64,000 bases of DNA from contig NZ_RSEC01000046.1 in NCBI RefSeq assembly GCF_003937945.1, forward strand, positions 310,001-374,000, written 5' to 3'. Every line of letters starts with the position of its first letter. Position 1 is the first letter of the stretch. Below, one piece after another: positions 50,440-58,820 of the stretch. The position numbers and the translations under genes are program-made. Source of the stretch: Amycolatopsis eburnea (GTDB lineage: Bacteria; Actinomycetota; Actinomycetes; Mycobacteriales; Pseudonocardiaceae). The notes under the pieces were generated by a model. The model was not told where the DNA came from and made no database searches. It saw nothing but the letters and a program-made list of their open reading frames with translations.

Positions 50440-52095
50440 GCAGTGGGTGAGCAGGACCAGCAGGCGGCGGTGATCGCGACGGAGGGCGCACACCCGGTGA
50501 CGCTTTCGCCCGTCCGCCCCCTCGAACCGCTCCCCCTCGAAGCCGACGAGCGGCGCGGGCTGAACGTCGTGCGCCGGTTCGGCACGGTCGGGTCGCTCTT
50601 CCTCGCCCTCGGCTCGCTCGGCGCCGGCGCCGCCCCGGTGATCAACCCGGTGCAGGAGATCCCGGTGCTGCGGCTGTTCACCCGCATCCCGACGGTGTCG
50701 CTGGCCATCGCCATCTCCGGGATGGGCATCCTGGTGCTGAGCTGGCTGATGCTCGGCCGGTTCGCCCAGCCCAGCCGCGAGCGGCTCGCGTCGCAGGGCC
50801 AGCTCGCCCGCACCATCGCGCTGTGGGTGCTGCCGCTGCTGGTGATCCCGCCGCTGTTCTCCCGCGACGTCTACAGCTACCTCGCGCAGAGCGAGATCGT
50901 GCACCGCGGCATGGACCCGTACGTGCTCGGCCCGGCGCAGGCGCTCGGCGTCGCCGACCCGTACACCGCGGGCGTGTCGAACATGTGGCGCGAGACGCCG
51001 GCGCCGTACGGGCCGCTGGTGCTGCGCCTCGGCGGCTGGCTGGCGCCCCTGGCGGGCAACAGCATCGCGGTCGGCGTGCTGCTGCAGCGCGTGCTCGCGC
51101 TGGCCGGCGTCGTCCTCATCGTCTGGGCGCTGCCGCGGCTGGCGCGCCGGTTCGGCGTCCAGCCCGCGACCGCGCTGTGGCTCGGCGCGCTGAACCCGCT
51201 GCTGATCTTCCACTTCGTCGCCGGCGCCCACAACGACGCGCTCGCCGTCGGCCTGATGCTCGCCGGGCTGGAGGTGGGCATCCGGCGGCTGCCGATCCGG
51301 GTGAAGGGCGACACGCCCCCGCCGCTGGCGCGGGGCGAACTGCTCTACATCGGGCTGGGCGTGGCGATCATCACGCTCGGCGTCGCGGTGAAGCTGCCCG
51401 CGGTGTTCGCGCTGCCGTTCTTCGCCGTGATGGTCGCGCGGCGCTGGCACGGCAGGCTCAAGGACCTCTTCCTGGCGGGCGCGCCGATGGCGGCGTGGTT
51501 CGGCGTCGTGCTGGTCGCCGTCTGCTTCGGCACCGGGCTCGGCTTCGGCTGGTTCGGGGCGACGTTCAACACCCCCGGGCTGGTCCGGTCGTGGATCTCC
51601 CCCACCGCCGAGCTGGCCAACCTCTCCGGCGTCCTGGGCATCGCGCTCGGGCTCGGCAACCACACGAACGGCCTGGTACCGATCCTCGGCGCGCTCGGCT
51701 ACCTCGTCGCCGTCGCCATCACGTTCAAGTTCCTCTGGGACAGCTTCAAGTGGCGCTACCGGCCGATCATCGGGCTGGGCGTCTCCCTGGGCGCGGTGAT
51801 GATCCTGCAGATCAACCTGCAGCCCTGGTACGTGCTGTGGGCGGTGATCCCGCTCGCCGCGGCGGCCGGGACGTCCCGCTTCCGGGTGGCCGCGGCGGTG
51901 CTGTCGGCGGCCCTGCCGTTCCTGCTGCCGCCCACCGGCAGCACGTTCGACGGCCGCCCGTACGTGCTGCCGTTCGCCTACGTCGCGGCGATCGTGGTGT
52001 GCGGCGGCGGGCTGCTGATCGTCCGGCGGCTGGCGCCCGTGCTGCTGTCCAGGCCGTCCCCGCGGGTGCCCGCGCGGGCCGAGCCCGTATCGTGA
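50437..52095 (+). CDS. mptB: Mannosyltransferase MptB-like (GT-C, membrane)
   Basis: A 552-residue integral membrane GT-C enzyme using polyprenol-phosphomannose to make the alpha-1,6-mannan core of lipomannan. The first extracytoplasmic loop has SRDVYSYLAQSEIVHRGMDPYVLGP, where the Asp is the usual catalytic residue of this family. NPLLIFHFVAGAHNDALAVGLMLAGLEV and INLQPWYVLWAVIPLA are further family marks. About 13 hydrophobic helices are seen. It is divergent from sufR with 93 bp between, and is followed 6 nt later by the ABC-2 transporter genes. Confidence 0.9.
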   Translation: MAVGEQDQQAAVIATEGAHPVTLSPVRPLEPLPLEADERRGLNVVRRFGTVGSLFLALGSLGAGAAPVINPVQEIPVLRLFTRIPTVSLAIAISGMGILVLSWLMLGRFAQPSRERLASQGQLARTIALWVLPLLVIPPLFSRDVYSYLAQSEIVHRGMDPYVLGPAQALGVADPYTAGVSNMWRETPAPYGPLVLRLGGWLAPLAGNSIAVGVLLQRVLALAGVVLIVWALPRLARRFGVQPATALWLGALNPLLIFHFVAGAHNDALAVGLMLAGLEVGIRRLPIRVKGDTPPPLARGELLYIGLGVAIITLGVAVKLPAVFALPFFAVMVARRWHGRLKDLFLAGAPMAAWFGVVLVAVCFGTGLGFGWFGATFNTPGLVRSWISPTAELANLSGVLGIALGLGNHTNGLVPILGALGYLVAVAITFKFLWDSFKWRYRPIIGLGVSLGAVMILQINLQPWYVLWAVIPLAAAAGTSRFRVAAAVLSAALPFLLPPTGSTFDGRPYVLPFAYVAAIVVCGGGLLIVRRLAPVLLSRPSPRVPARAEPVS

Positions 52096-52101
52096 CCCGA
52101 T

Positions 52102-53028
52102 GTGAGTGCCCCCGCCGTCGAGATCACCGGGCTGGTCAAAAGCTACGGCTCCACCCGCGCGGTCGACGGTCTCGACCTGCGGATGGAGCGCGGCAGCGTG
52201 CTGGCCCTGCTCGGCCCGAACGGGGCCGGCAAGACCACCACCGTCGAGCTCTGCGAAGGCTTCCTCAAGCCTGACGCGGGCACGGTGCGCGTCCTCGGCC
52301 TCGACCCGGTCCGCGAGTCGGCGGCCCTGCGCCCCCGCGTCGGCATCATGCCCCAGGGCGGCGGCGCGTACCCCGGCGTCCGCGCCGACGAGATGCTCCG
52401 CCTGGTGGCGTCCTGCGCGGCGTCCCCGCTGGACCCGGCCTGGCTCCTGGACACCCTCGGGCTGGCGTCGGTGCGCCGCACGCCGTTCAAGCGCCTTTCC
52501 GGCGGCCAGCAGCAGCGGCTGTCACTGGCGTGCGCCCTGGTCGGGCGCCCGGAGCTGGTGTTCCTCGACGAGCCGACGGCGGGCATGGACCCCCAGGCCC
52601 GCCGCCTGGTCTGGGACCTGCTGGCGGCGTTGCGCCGCGACGGCGTCTCGGTGCTGCTGACCACGCACCTGATGGAAGAGGCGGAGGCGCTGGCCGACAC
52701 GGTGGTGATCGTCGACCACGGCAAGGTCGTCGTTTCGGGCGCGCCCCAATCGCTGACGACGGACGAGACCGGCGCGGCGGGGTTGCGGTTCAAGGCCCGC
52801 ACGCGGCTCGACACGGCGCTGCTGACGGCGGCGCTGCCGGAGGGGTACGCGGTGCGCGAGTCGGCGCCCGGGACGTACGTGGTGGTCGGCTCGGTCGACC
52901 CGCAGGTGGTCTCGACGGTCACGGCGTGGTGCGCCCAGCAGGGCGTGCTGCCGGAGGAGCTGCAGGTCGGCAAGCGGACGCTCGAAGAAGTCTTCCTGGA
53001 GCTGACCGGACGGGAGCTGCGGGCATGA
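52102..53028 (+). CDS. ABC-2 transporter ATP-binding protein
   Basis: A 308-residue DrrA-like ATPase: Walker A LLGPNGAGKTTTVELCEGF, Q-loop GIMPQGGGAY, signature LSGGQQQRLSLACALVG, Walker B LVFLDEPTAGMDPQARR, H-loop TTHLMEEAEAL, and a C-terminal regulatory domain ending LEEVFLELTGRELRA. It pairs with the permease that starts inside its stop codon (ATGA). The substrate is unknown; the family exports drugs, lipids or polysaccharides. The GTG start lies 6 nt after the mptB stop, so co-expression with mptB is likely. Confidence 0.94.
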   Translation: MSAPAVEITGLVKSYGSTRAVDGLDLRMERGSVLALLGPNGAGKTTTVELCEGFLKPDAGTVRVLGLDPVRESAALRPRVGIMPQGGGAYPGVRADEMLRLVASCAASPLDPAWLLDTLGLASVRRTPFKRLSGGQQQRLSLACALVGRPELVFLDEPTAGMDPQARRLVWDLLAALRRDGVSVLLTTHLMEEAEALADTVVIVDHGKVVVSGAPQSLTTDETGAAGLRFKARTRLDTALLTAALPEGYAVRESAPGTYVVVGSVDPQVVSTVTAWCAQQGVLPEELQVGKRTLEEVFLELTGRELRA

Positions 53029-53810
53029 CGGTTTTCGAACCGGGCACCTTCACCCCGGCCCCCGGCCGCGGGTCGCTGGGCCGGATGCTGCGCACCCACG
53101 CGCGGGTCGAAGCGAGCCTGACGCTGCGCCACGGCGAGCAGGTCCTGCTCACGCTGCTCATCCCGCTGGCCCTGCTCATCGGGTTGTCGCTGCTGGACAT
53201 CCTGCCTGCGTCGTCGCTGGGCTCGACGTCCAAAGTGGACTGGATCACGCCCAGGATCCTGGCGCTGGCGGTGATGTCCTCGGCGTTCACCGGCCAGGCG
53301 ATCGCACTGGGCTTCGACCGGCGGTACGGCGTGCTGAAGCGGTTGTCGGCGACGGCGTTGCCGCGCTGGCTCCTGGTGGCCGGGCGCGTGGTGGCGGCGC
53401 TGGTGGTGGTCGCGCTGCAGTCGGTGATCATCGGCGTGGTGGCGGCGTTCCTGGGCTGGTCGCCTTCGGCTTCCGGGCTGGTGTCGGCTCTGGTTCTGCT
53501 TGTCTTGGGGACGCTGGCGTTCGGCGCGCTGGGCGTGCTGCTGGGTGGCGCGTTGCGCGCGGAAGCCGTGCTGGCGCTGGCGAACGTGGTGTGGTTCATG
53601 CTGCTGCTGGCGGGCGGGATCCTGCTGGCGCCGTCGTCGTTGCCCGCGGGGCTGGCTTTCGTCGTCGAGCTGCTGCCGTCGGGCGCGCTGGCGGAGGGCA
53701 TGCGAGCGGCGCTGGTGGACGGGGCGTTCGCGCCGGGACCGATGGCGGTACTGGCGGTGTGGGCGGTCCTGGCGGGCGCGCTGGCTTCGCGGACCACGAA
53801 ACTCACCTGA
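53025..53810 (+). CDS. ABC-2 transporter permease
   Basis: A 261-residue permease with six membrane helices: VLLTLLIPLALLIGLSLLDI, an AFTGQAIALGFDRRYGVLKRLSATALPRW coupling region, then VVAALVVVALQSVIIGVVAAF, LVSALVLLVLGTLAFGALGVLLGG and two more. FDRRYGVLKRLSATALPRW is the typical ABC-2 cytoplasmic loop. It partners the ATPase upstream. An 87-bp TIR element starts 6 nt after its stop. Confidence 0.92.
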   Translation: MTVFEPGTFTPAPGRGSLGRMLRTHARVEASLTLRHGEQVLLTLLIPLALLIGLSLLDILPASSLGSTSKVDWITPRILALAVMSSAFTGQAIALGFDRRYGVLKRLSATALPRWLLVAGRVVAALVVVALQSVIIGVVAAFLGWSPSASGLVSALVLLVLGTLAFGALGVLLGGALRAEAVLALANVVWFMLLLAGGILLAPSSLPAGLAFVVELLPSGALAEGMRAALVDGAFAPGPMAVLAVWAVLAGALASRTTKLT

Positions 53811-53816
53811 GTCCCC

Positions 53817-53903
53817 AGCGCCCCAAGGTGGCCTTCGGTGCGTCAGACGCACCCAAGGCGGCCTTCGGTGCGCGAGACGCAACCAATGTGGCCTTGGGGC
53901 GCT
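53817..53903. repeat. 87-bp TIR element, copy 2
   Basis: Same length and end sequences (AGCGCCCCAA and TTGGGGCGCT) as the element at 5925-6011, about 92 percent identical by hand alignment. It lies 6 nt beyond the ABC permease stop. No clean target-site duplication flanks this copy. It probably also serves as a hairpin terminator. Confidence 0.75.
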
Positions 53904-53994
53904 CCGTCCCGGTCTTCGCGTGACCTAGGTCCCTTGTGGCCGCGCCACCGTTCTGGGCGCCCGGACCTGCCGGAAGCGCGTTTCCCGGGCGCTC

Positions 53995-54009
53995 TACCAT
54001 CGATGGGTG
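53995..54009 (+). promoter_or_regulatory. Leaderless promoter box of ctaA
   Basis: TACCAT, 6 nt, then GTG 54007, with no Shine-Dalgarno sequence in between. Confidence 0.55.
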
Positions 54010-54972
54010 CCGTTCACCAGCCTCGTCGCCCGCCTGCCGTTTCCGTCCGCCGCCGTGCAGCGGGCCGTCGGGATCGCCGCGGTCCTCGCGCAGGCGCTGA
54101 TCGGCGTCACCGGCTCCATCGTGCGCGTCACCGGGTCCGGGCTCGGCTGCCCGACCTGGCCGCAGTGCGTGGCCGGCAGCCTCGTGCCGAAGCACGACTC
54201 CGGGATCGACGCACTCAACCAGTGGATCGAGTTCGGCAACCGGATGCTGACCGGCGTCGTCATCGCCGTGGCCGCGGTCGCCGTCGTCACCGCGTGGCGC
54301 GTGCAGATCGACCACCCGGGCCGCACCCGCCTGGTGAAGCTGGCCTGGACGATGCCCGGCGGCGTCGTGCTGCAGGCCGTCGTCGGCGGGCTCACCGTGC
54401 TCGCGAAGCTGGAGTGGTGGACGGTCGCGATCCACTTCCTCGCCACGACCCCGCTCGTCTGGCTCGCCGTCCTGCTGCTGCGCGCGTTCCGCGAAGGCGA
54501 CGAGCCCGCGAAGCCGCTGGTCCCCGCCGCCGGCCGGGGCATCCTGGTCGCGCTGGCCGCGGTGATGTGGCTCGTCCTCGCGGCGGGCACCACGGTCACC
54601 GGCGCCGGCCCGCACAGCGGCGACCTCAACACCCACCGCCTGAACGCCCCGGTCGAAGCGCTCGCCCAGGTCCACGGCGGGCTCCTGGTGCTCTACCTGC
54701 TGCTGCTCGCGGTGTTCGGCCTCCAGCTGATGCGCGTCGGCGCGCCGAAGAGCCTGTGGCAGCGCTACACGGCGGTCTGGGTGATCGCGCTGGCGCAGGG
54801 CGGTCTCGGTTCGCTGCAGTACGCGCTGGGCGTGCCGGAGGCCATGGTGTCCTTCCACGTGCTCGGCGCGATGGCGGTCATCATCGCGACGGCGACCCTG
54901 TGGACCGGCAGCCGCGACCGCGGCCCGGTGGTCTCGCTGGAGCCCGCGCCGCGCGAACTCGCGGCCGCCTGA
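54007..54972 (+). CDS. ctaA: Heme A synthase CtaA (COX15 type)
   Basis: A 321-residue membrane protein with eight helices that oxidises the C8 methyl of heme O to make heme A for cytochrome aa3 oxidase. It shows the paired-His layout: helix 2 region DALNQWIEFGNRMLTGVV (Glu of the active site), HFLATTPLVWLA, NTHRLNAPVEALAQVHGGLLVLY and FHVLGAMAVII. LGCPTWPQC in the first loop carries the Cys pair seen in Gram-positive CtaA. The partner ctaB lies at the right edge of the window. Confidence 0.93.
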   Translation: MPFTSLVARLPFPSAAVQRAVGIAAVLAQALIGVTGSIVRVTGSGLGCPTWPQCVAGSLVPKHDSGIDALNQWIEFGNRMLTGVVIAVAAVAVVTAWRVQIDHPGRTRLVKLAWTMPGGVVLQAVVGGLTVLAKLEWWTVAIHFLATTPLVWLAVLLLRAFREGDEPAKPLVPAAGRGILVALAAVMWLVLAAGTTVTGAGPHSGDLNTHRLNAPVEALAQVHGGLLVLYLLLLAVFGLQLMRVGAPKSLWQRYTAVWVIALAQGGLGSLQYALGVPEAMVSFHVLGAMAVIIATATLWTGSRDRGPVVSLEPAPRELAAA

Positions 54973-55022
54973 CCGCAACGCACTGGTAACTCCGCGTCGG
55001 GGTGCCCGTTTCGCCCGTCGGT

Positions 55023-55038
55023 TACTGTTCGCGCCATG
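55023..55038 (+). promoter_or_regulatory. Leaderless promoter box of desaturase
   Basis: TACTGT, 7 nt, then ATG 55036. No ribosome site is visible. Confidence 0.55.
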
Positions 55039-55953
55039 ACCTCGCGCGCCGCCCCCAAGCCGCTGATCTCCCACCGCCGCGGCACGGGCGAGATGATCGT
55101 GCTCAAGACGTTCCTCCTCGTGCCGTTCGCGGCGCTGCTCATCGCGATCCCGCTGGTCTGGGGCTGGGGCATGACCTGGCTCGACCTGATCCTCGCCGCG
55201 GTGTTCTACGTCTTCGCGACGCTGGGCGTGACGGTCGGCTACCACCGCTACTTCACCCACGGCGCGTTCAAGGCCCCGCGCCCGCTGCGGGTGGCGCTGG
55301 CCATCGCGGGCAGTATGGCGGTCCAGGGTTCGGTGATCTTCTGGGTGGCCAGCCACCGCCGCCACCACGCGTTCGCCGACCGCGAGGGCGACCCGCACTC
55401 CCCCTGGCTGTTCGGCACCTCACCGGCGGCGCTGCTGCGCGGCTTCTGGCACGCGCACATGGGCTGGATGTTCGGCCGCGAGGTCACCAACGCGGACCGC
55501 TTCGCCCCGGACCTCGTCGCGGACGACGACCTGCGCTGGGTGAACCGCTACTTCTGGCTGTGGATCACCCTCAGCCTGGCGCTGCCGGCGGTGCTGGGCG
55601 GCCTGATCAGCTGGTCGTGGTGGGGCGTCGTGACGGCGTTCTTCTGGGCCGGGCTGGTGCGCATCGCGTTCCTGCACCACGTTTCGTGGTCGGTCAATTC
55701 GGTGTGCCACCTGATCGGCGAGCGGCCGTTCGCCAGCCGCGACAAGGCGGCGAACTTCTGGCCGCTGGCGGTGCTGTCGATGGGCGAGTCCTGGCACAAC
55801 TCCCACCACGCGGACCCGACGTGCGCGCGGCACGGGGTGCTGCGGGGGCAGGTGGACATTTCGGCGCGGGTGATCCGGACGTTCGAGCAGCTGGGCTGGG
55901 CGACGGACGTGCGGTGGCCGAGGGCGGACCGGCTGGCCGCCAAACGGGCCTGA
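55036..55953 (+). CDS. Acyl-CoA/lipid delta-9 desaturase
   Basis: A 305-residue membrane di-iron desaturase. The three His boxes are HRYFTH, HRRHH and HNSHH, with a further His in AFLHHVSWSVNSVCH, giving the full ligand set of the SCD-like family. Four membrane helices are visible. It would insert a double bond into acyl chains, providing a substrate for enzymes such as the cyclopropane synthase-like protein at 8612-9865. Electron donors are not adjacent. Confidence 0.94.
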   Translation: MTSRAAPKPLISHRRGTGEMIVLKTFLLVPFAALLIAIPLVWGWGMTWLDLILAAVFYVFATLGVTVGYHRYFTHGAFKAPRPLRVALAIAGSMAVQGSVIFWVASHRRHHAFADREGDPHSPWLFGTSPAALLRGFWHAHMGWMFGREVTNADRFAPDLVADDDLRWVNRYFWLWITLSLALPAVLGGLISWSWWGVVTAFFWAGLVRIAFLHHVSWSVNSVCHLIGERPFASRDKAANFWPLAVLSMGESWHNSHHADPTCARHGVLRGQVDISARVIRTFEQLGWATDVRWPRADRLAAKRA

Positions 55954-56026
55954 GTTCACCCACGGTAACCTTCTCTCGCGGACAGTGATCCGCGCATCCG
56001 AACAAGTACACAGAGGGAGAGAGCGC

Positions 56027-56086
56027 GTGGTGCACCACGACCACGCCGGTGGCGGCGGCGAAGGCGGCGGCAACACCGGCAACTGA
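56027..56086 (+). CDS. 19-residue His/Gly-rich peptide gene (candidate)
   Basis: A tiny frame reading MVHHDHAGGGGEGGGNTGN. The purine-rich GAGGGAGA lies 6 nt before its GTG, a strong ribosome site for this genome, and a clear intrinsic terminator follows 27 nt after the stop. TAACCT (55971-55976) upstream could be its -10 box. The cluster of His and Asp residues suits metal binding. I recognise no family. It could also be a leader peptide or the 5' part of an RNA gene, but the next gene downstream lies on the other strand. Confidence 0.45.
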   Translation: MVHHDHAGGGGEGGGNTGN

Positions 56087-56112
56087 GGTCAGCGCTCTCC
56101 AGGGAAGGGAAT

Positions 56113-56144
56113 GAAGCCACGTTGGCGTGATGTGGCTTCGTTTT
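56113..56144 (+). terminator. Intrinsic terminator of small peptide gene
   Basis: GAAGCCAC and GTGGCTTC arms (8 bp, 11-nt loop) are followed by GTTTT. Classic U-tract terminators are rare in such GC-rich genomes. The final T is also the first base of the convergent gene's stop codon complement. Confidence 0.8.
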
Positions 56145-57331
56145 CACCGCTGCGGCCAGCGGAACGCGATCCCGTACTCCTCCCTCGGCTGGCAGCTCCC
56201 CTCGAAGGTGTGCTGCACGAACCCGTCGCCGACGTCGAGCAGGCGCGGATCACCCGGCGCCGGCCGCCGCAGCCGTTCCACCTCGAGCTGCTCCGCGTAC
56301 CACCAGCAGGCAGCCGGCAAGCAGGCCTCGTCGAACTTGACCCGGATCGTCAGCCCGCCCGGCGCGACCCCGTGGTGGTCGACCTCGACGCTGATCCACC
56401 GCCGCACTTCGTCGAGTTTCCAGTCCAGTGCCTCGGAAACGAACGCGTAGCGCTCGCCCAGCCGCAGCTTCCGCCGGAACCGCAGCCGGGCCAGCACGGG
56501 GTCGCCCGGGTCCTCGCCGGGCACCGCGACCAGGCGGCAGTTCCACAGGGCGACCACCGGCAGCTCGGTGAGGTTCCCGGACCACCCGGTCCCCGCTTGG
56601 ACGTCGTAGCCGTCGAGACCGTCCTTGCGGGCGACGATGTCCCGTTCGGTGATGCGGCGCAGCGCCGTCCGCCGGTGCATGACGACGGTGACCAGCATCC
56701 GCTCCACGAACACCGGCTGCGCGCCCTCGGACGGGGCACGGAACTCCTCCGGGCTCCCGCCGCCGGGCGGTGTTCCCGTCATGGCCGACCGCCCGATCTC
56801 CACGTAGGGCAGCCAGTCTTCGCCTTCGAGGTGCCCGAGCCGGCCTGCCACGGCGGCGGCGAGCATTTCCAGCGCGCCGGCCCAGGCTTTGTTCATCGGC
56901 GTGTTCGACAGCGGTTTGCGGGCCCCGAAAAGACCGCGCACCTCGGCCAGCTGCCCGAACCGTTCACCGAGGGTCGGCGCCCAGCCGCTGTCGGGAACGG
57001 GCGGCAGCCGGAACGCCGCGAGCAGGACGAAATGCTCCCGCGGTTCCACCACCGAGCCCACTTTGCCGATTTCGTCGACGACGAGTCCCCAGACCGCGAA
57101 TGCACGCGTTTCCGGACTGGCCGACGGTAGCGAAGCGGTCGGGGCGACGAGGCAGCCGAGCACGTTCGCGGAGCCGTTCGACGACGGCTCGGCCGCACGC
57201 CTGAGGGCTCCGAGCAGGTCATCGTCGCGGCGCCGGGCCAGCGATCCCAGCGCCGCCTTTTCGGGAAGCCCCGGCAAAGATCGACAATCGGCAGAAAAGT
57301 CCGGCAAGCAGAAACACCTCCGCACCACCAA
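56144..57331 (-). CDS. Hypothetical protein
   Basis: A frame of about 395 residues with normal codon use for the genome, but no domain I recognise. The N-terminus is uncertain: TTG 57331 and GTGs at 57328 and 57325 are candidates, none with a ribosome site. The protein is soluble and Trp/Arg-rich, with a central HRRTALRRITERDIVARKDG and a C-terminal half of antiparallel strands (LARLRFRRKLRLGERYAFVSEALDWKLDEVRRWISVEVDHHG). It is divergent from a small membrane protein gene; the two may form a two-gene system. Confidence 0.6.
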   Translation of the reverse strand: MVVRRCFCLPDFSADCRSLPGLPEKAALGSLARRRDDDLLGALRRAAEPSSNGSANVLGCLVAPTASLPSASPETRAFAVWGLVVDEIGKVGSVVEPREHFVLLAAFRLPPVPDSGWAPTLGERFGQLAEVRGLFGARKPLSNTPMNKAWAGALEMLAAAVAGRLGHLEGEDWLPYVEIGRSAMTGTPPGGGSPEEFRAPSEGAQPVFVERMLVTVVMHRRTALRRITERDIVARKDGLDGYDVQAGTGWSGNLTELPVVALWNCRLVAVPGEDPGDPVLARLRFRRKLRLGERYAFVSEALDWKLDEVRRWISVEVDHHGVAPGGLTIRVKFDEACLPAACWWYAEQLEVERLRRPAPGDPRLLDVGDGFVQHTFEGSCQPREEYGIAFRWPQR

Positions 57332-57376
57332 AGATCATTTCCGATCGCAGCCCCCGCGCGGCACCCTGAAAGGAGC

Positions 57377-57386
57377 GTACTAGTAC
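57377..57386. promoter_or_regulatory. Palindrome GTACTAGTAC in divergent promoter
   Basis: A perfect 10-bp palindrome in the 76-bp space between the hypothetical gene (57331) and the small membrane protein gene (57408). It could be an operator for both. Short palindromes also arise by chance. Confidence 0.3.
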
Positions 57387-57407
57387 ACCATAGAGAGGGG
57401 TAGTACG

Positions 57408-57578
57408 GTGGGCAATGGGGAACGCGACCGGGACGATTCCCGGAGACTGCGGAAATTGATCAAAGCCGGCCTCACCGGAATCGGCGGGCTCTATTTGATC
57501 ACCGGCTCGATGGCGGTGACCACGATCGGCGCGGTCGTCGCGCTGGCGCTCGCCGCTGTGCAGCGAGCCGCCGAGTGA
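57408..57578 (+). CDS. Small single-span membrane protein
   Basis: A 56-residue frame too short for most gene finders. It has a charged N-terminus (MGNGERDRDDSRRLRKLIKAG), then one long hydrophobic helix (about 22-51, LTGIGGLYLITGSMAVTTIGAVVALALAAV), and ends QRAAE. GAGAGGGG lies 7 nt before GTG 57408. The stop abuts the stop of the convergent ATP-grasp gene with no gap. No homolog is known to me. Confidence 0.6.
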   Translation: MGNGERDRDDSRRLRKLIKAGLTGIGGLYLITGSMAVTTIGAVVALALAAVQRAAE

Positions 57579-58439
57579 CTACGCCAGCTGCTGCCGCACC
57601 GCGGACGCGAAACGCAGCGCCGCGCTCGGGTCCGTCTGGCGGAAGCCCAACGACGGCTCCGTCAGCTCCAGCTCCAGCAGCAGTGGCTTCCCGTCCGCCC
57701 CGCGCACCAGGTCCACCCGGGCGTACAGCAGCTCGGCCCGCAGGATCCCCAGCAGCGCCGAAGCCGCGTCGAGGACGTCTTCGGCCAGTGCCAGCGCTTC
57801 CGCGGGCGGCGAAGCCGGTGCCAGCTTCTCCGTCAGGTACAGGCCGGAGGCGTCCATTGTGGACCCCAGCATCGCGCCCTTCGAGAAGGCGTGCGAGTAG
57901 ATCCCGCCCAGGTAGACCAGCGCCAGCTCGCCCGAAGTGTCCACACTGGACTGGTACGGCTGGATCAGCGCCGTGTGGCCCTCGGCGTGCAGCGCGGCCA
58001 CGTGCGCGGAAGCGTCGGCCCCGGCGGTGAAGCGGGCCGCGCCGCGCGAGCCCGCGCCCACCGACGGCTTCACCACGAAGTCCGTGGCGGGGAAGCGGGC
58101 GTCGTCGCCGGGCGCGGCCAGTGCGGTCGGCACCACGGCCAGACCCGCGTCGAGCAGCTCGGTCAGGTACGTCTTGTCCGTGTTCCACCGGACGACGTCG
58201 GCGGAGTTCAGCAGCGACGGGACCGATTCGCACCAGTCGAGGAACTCCGGGCGGCGGGCGGCGTAGTCCCAGGTCGCGCGCAGGACGACCGCGTCCGCCG
58301 CGGCGAAGTCGAACGACGAGTCCCACGGTGCCCACGACACCGAGAAGCCCAGTGACGCCAGCGCGGGCACGACAGCGTCGTCGTCGCCGTCGCCTTCCGG
58401 CAGCTCCGAACAGCTGACCAGGACCGCGGTGGGGCTCAC
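57579..58439 (-). CDS. ATP-grasp ligase-like protein
   Basis: A 286-residue ATP-grasp protein: VVLRATWDYAARRPEFLDWC and WNTDKTYLTELLDAG at the N-terminal half, FVVKPSVGAGSRGAARF as the ATP-binding loop, HTALIQPYQSSVDTSGELALVYLGGIYSHAFSKG, and LYARVDLVRGADGKPLLLELELTEPSLGF holding the metal-binding acidic residues. The family joins carboxylates to amines (RimK or glutathione-synthetase-like); the substrate is unknown. GTG 58439 shares GTGA with the upstream gene stop, forming a two-gene operon. Confidence 0.88.
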   Translation of the reverse strand: MSPTAVLVSCSELPEGDGDDDAVVPALASLGFSVSWAPWDSSFDFAAADAVVLRATWDYAARRPEFLDWCESVPSLLNSADVVRWNTDKTYLTELLDAGLAVVPTALAAPGDDARFPATDFVVKPSVGAGSRGAARFTAGADASAHVAALHAEGHTALIQPYQSSVDTSGELALVYLGGIYSHAFSKGAMLGSTMDASGLYLTEKLAPASPPAEALALAEDVLDAASALLGILRAELLYARVDLVRGADGKPLLLELELTEPSLGFRQTDPSAALRFASAVRQQLA

Positions 58440-58729
58440 CTGCCCGCCATCTTGCGGCGGTGCTCCGGGCCGATCTTCGTGGCCTGCACCGTCTCCGCGT
58501 CCCACGTGGCCGGTGCGAGGTCCTCGACGGCCTCGACCAGTGCCTCGCCGGTTGCGATGGTGGGCACTACGACGTCGCCGAGCGCGCCGTCGGCGCCGAC
58601 GAGCACGACGCGGGCGCCCGCCCGGCCGATGTTCTCCACCACCGCGCGGGACGGCTTGCCGTGCGCCTTCACGAACTTGCGGGCCGCACCCAGCTGCGCG
58701 CTGGTCGGCGGAACAGTCTCTTCAGCCAC
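58436..58729 (-). CDS. Conserved hypothetical small protein
   Basis: A 97-residue soluble protein (MAEETVPPTSAQLGAARKFV start, HRRKMAGR end). I recognise no domain. The GTG at 58729 is chosen because TATGGT lies 7 nt upstream (leaderless form); an ATG four codons earlier lies within that box. It is translationally coupled to the ATP-grasp gene, so it may supply or regulate that enzyme's substrate. Confidence 0.7.
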   Translation of the reverse strand: MAEETVPPTSAQLGAARKFVKAHGKPSRAVVENIGRAGARVVLVGADGALGDVVVPTIATGEALVEAVEDLAPATWDAETVQATKIGPEHRRKMAGR

Positions 58730-58820
58730 GTTCCGAACCATAACGAAGAACCCGCCGGAACGCGGAACAGCGTGGCGTCGGCCATAGTTGCACCGGGAGA
58801 ACCCGACCCGAGGAGGACCC

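Noticed and set aside
56027..56144. His-operon-like attenuator (HHDH leader peptide plus terminator)
   Set aside because: The gene beyond the terminator is on the opposite strand, so there is nothing to attenuate, and no alternative hairpin was seen.
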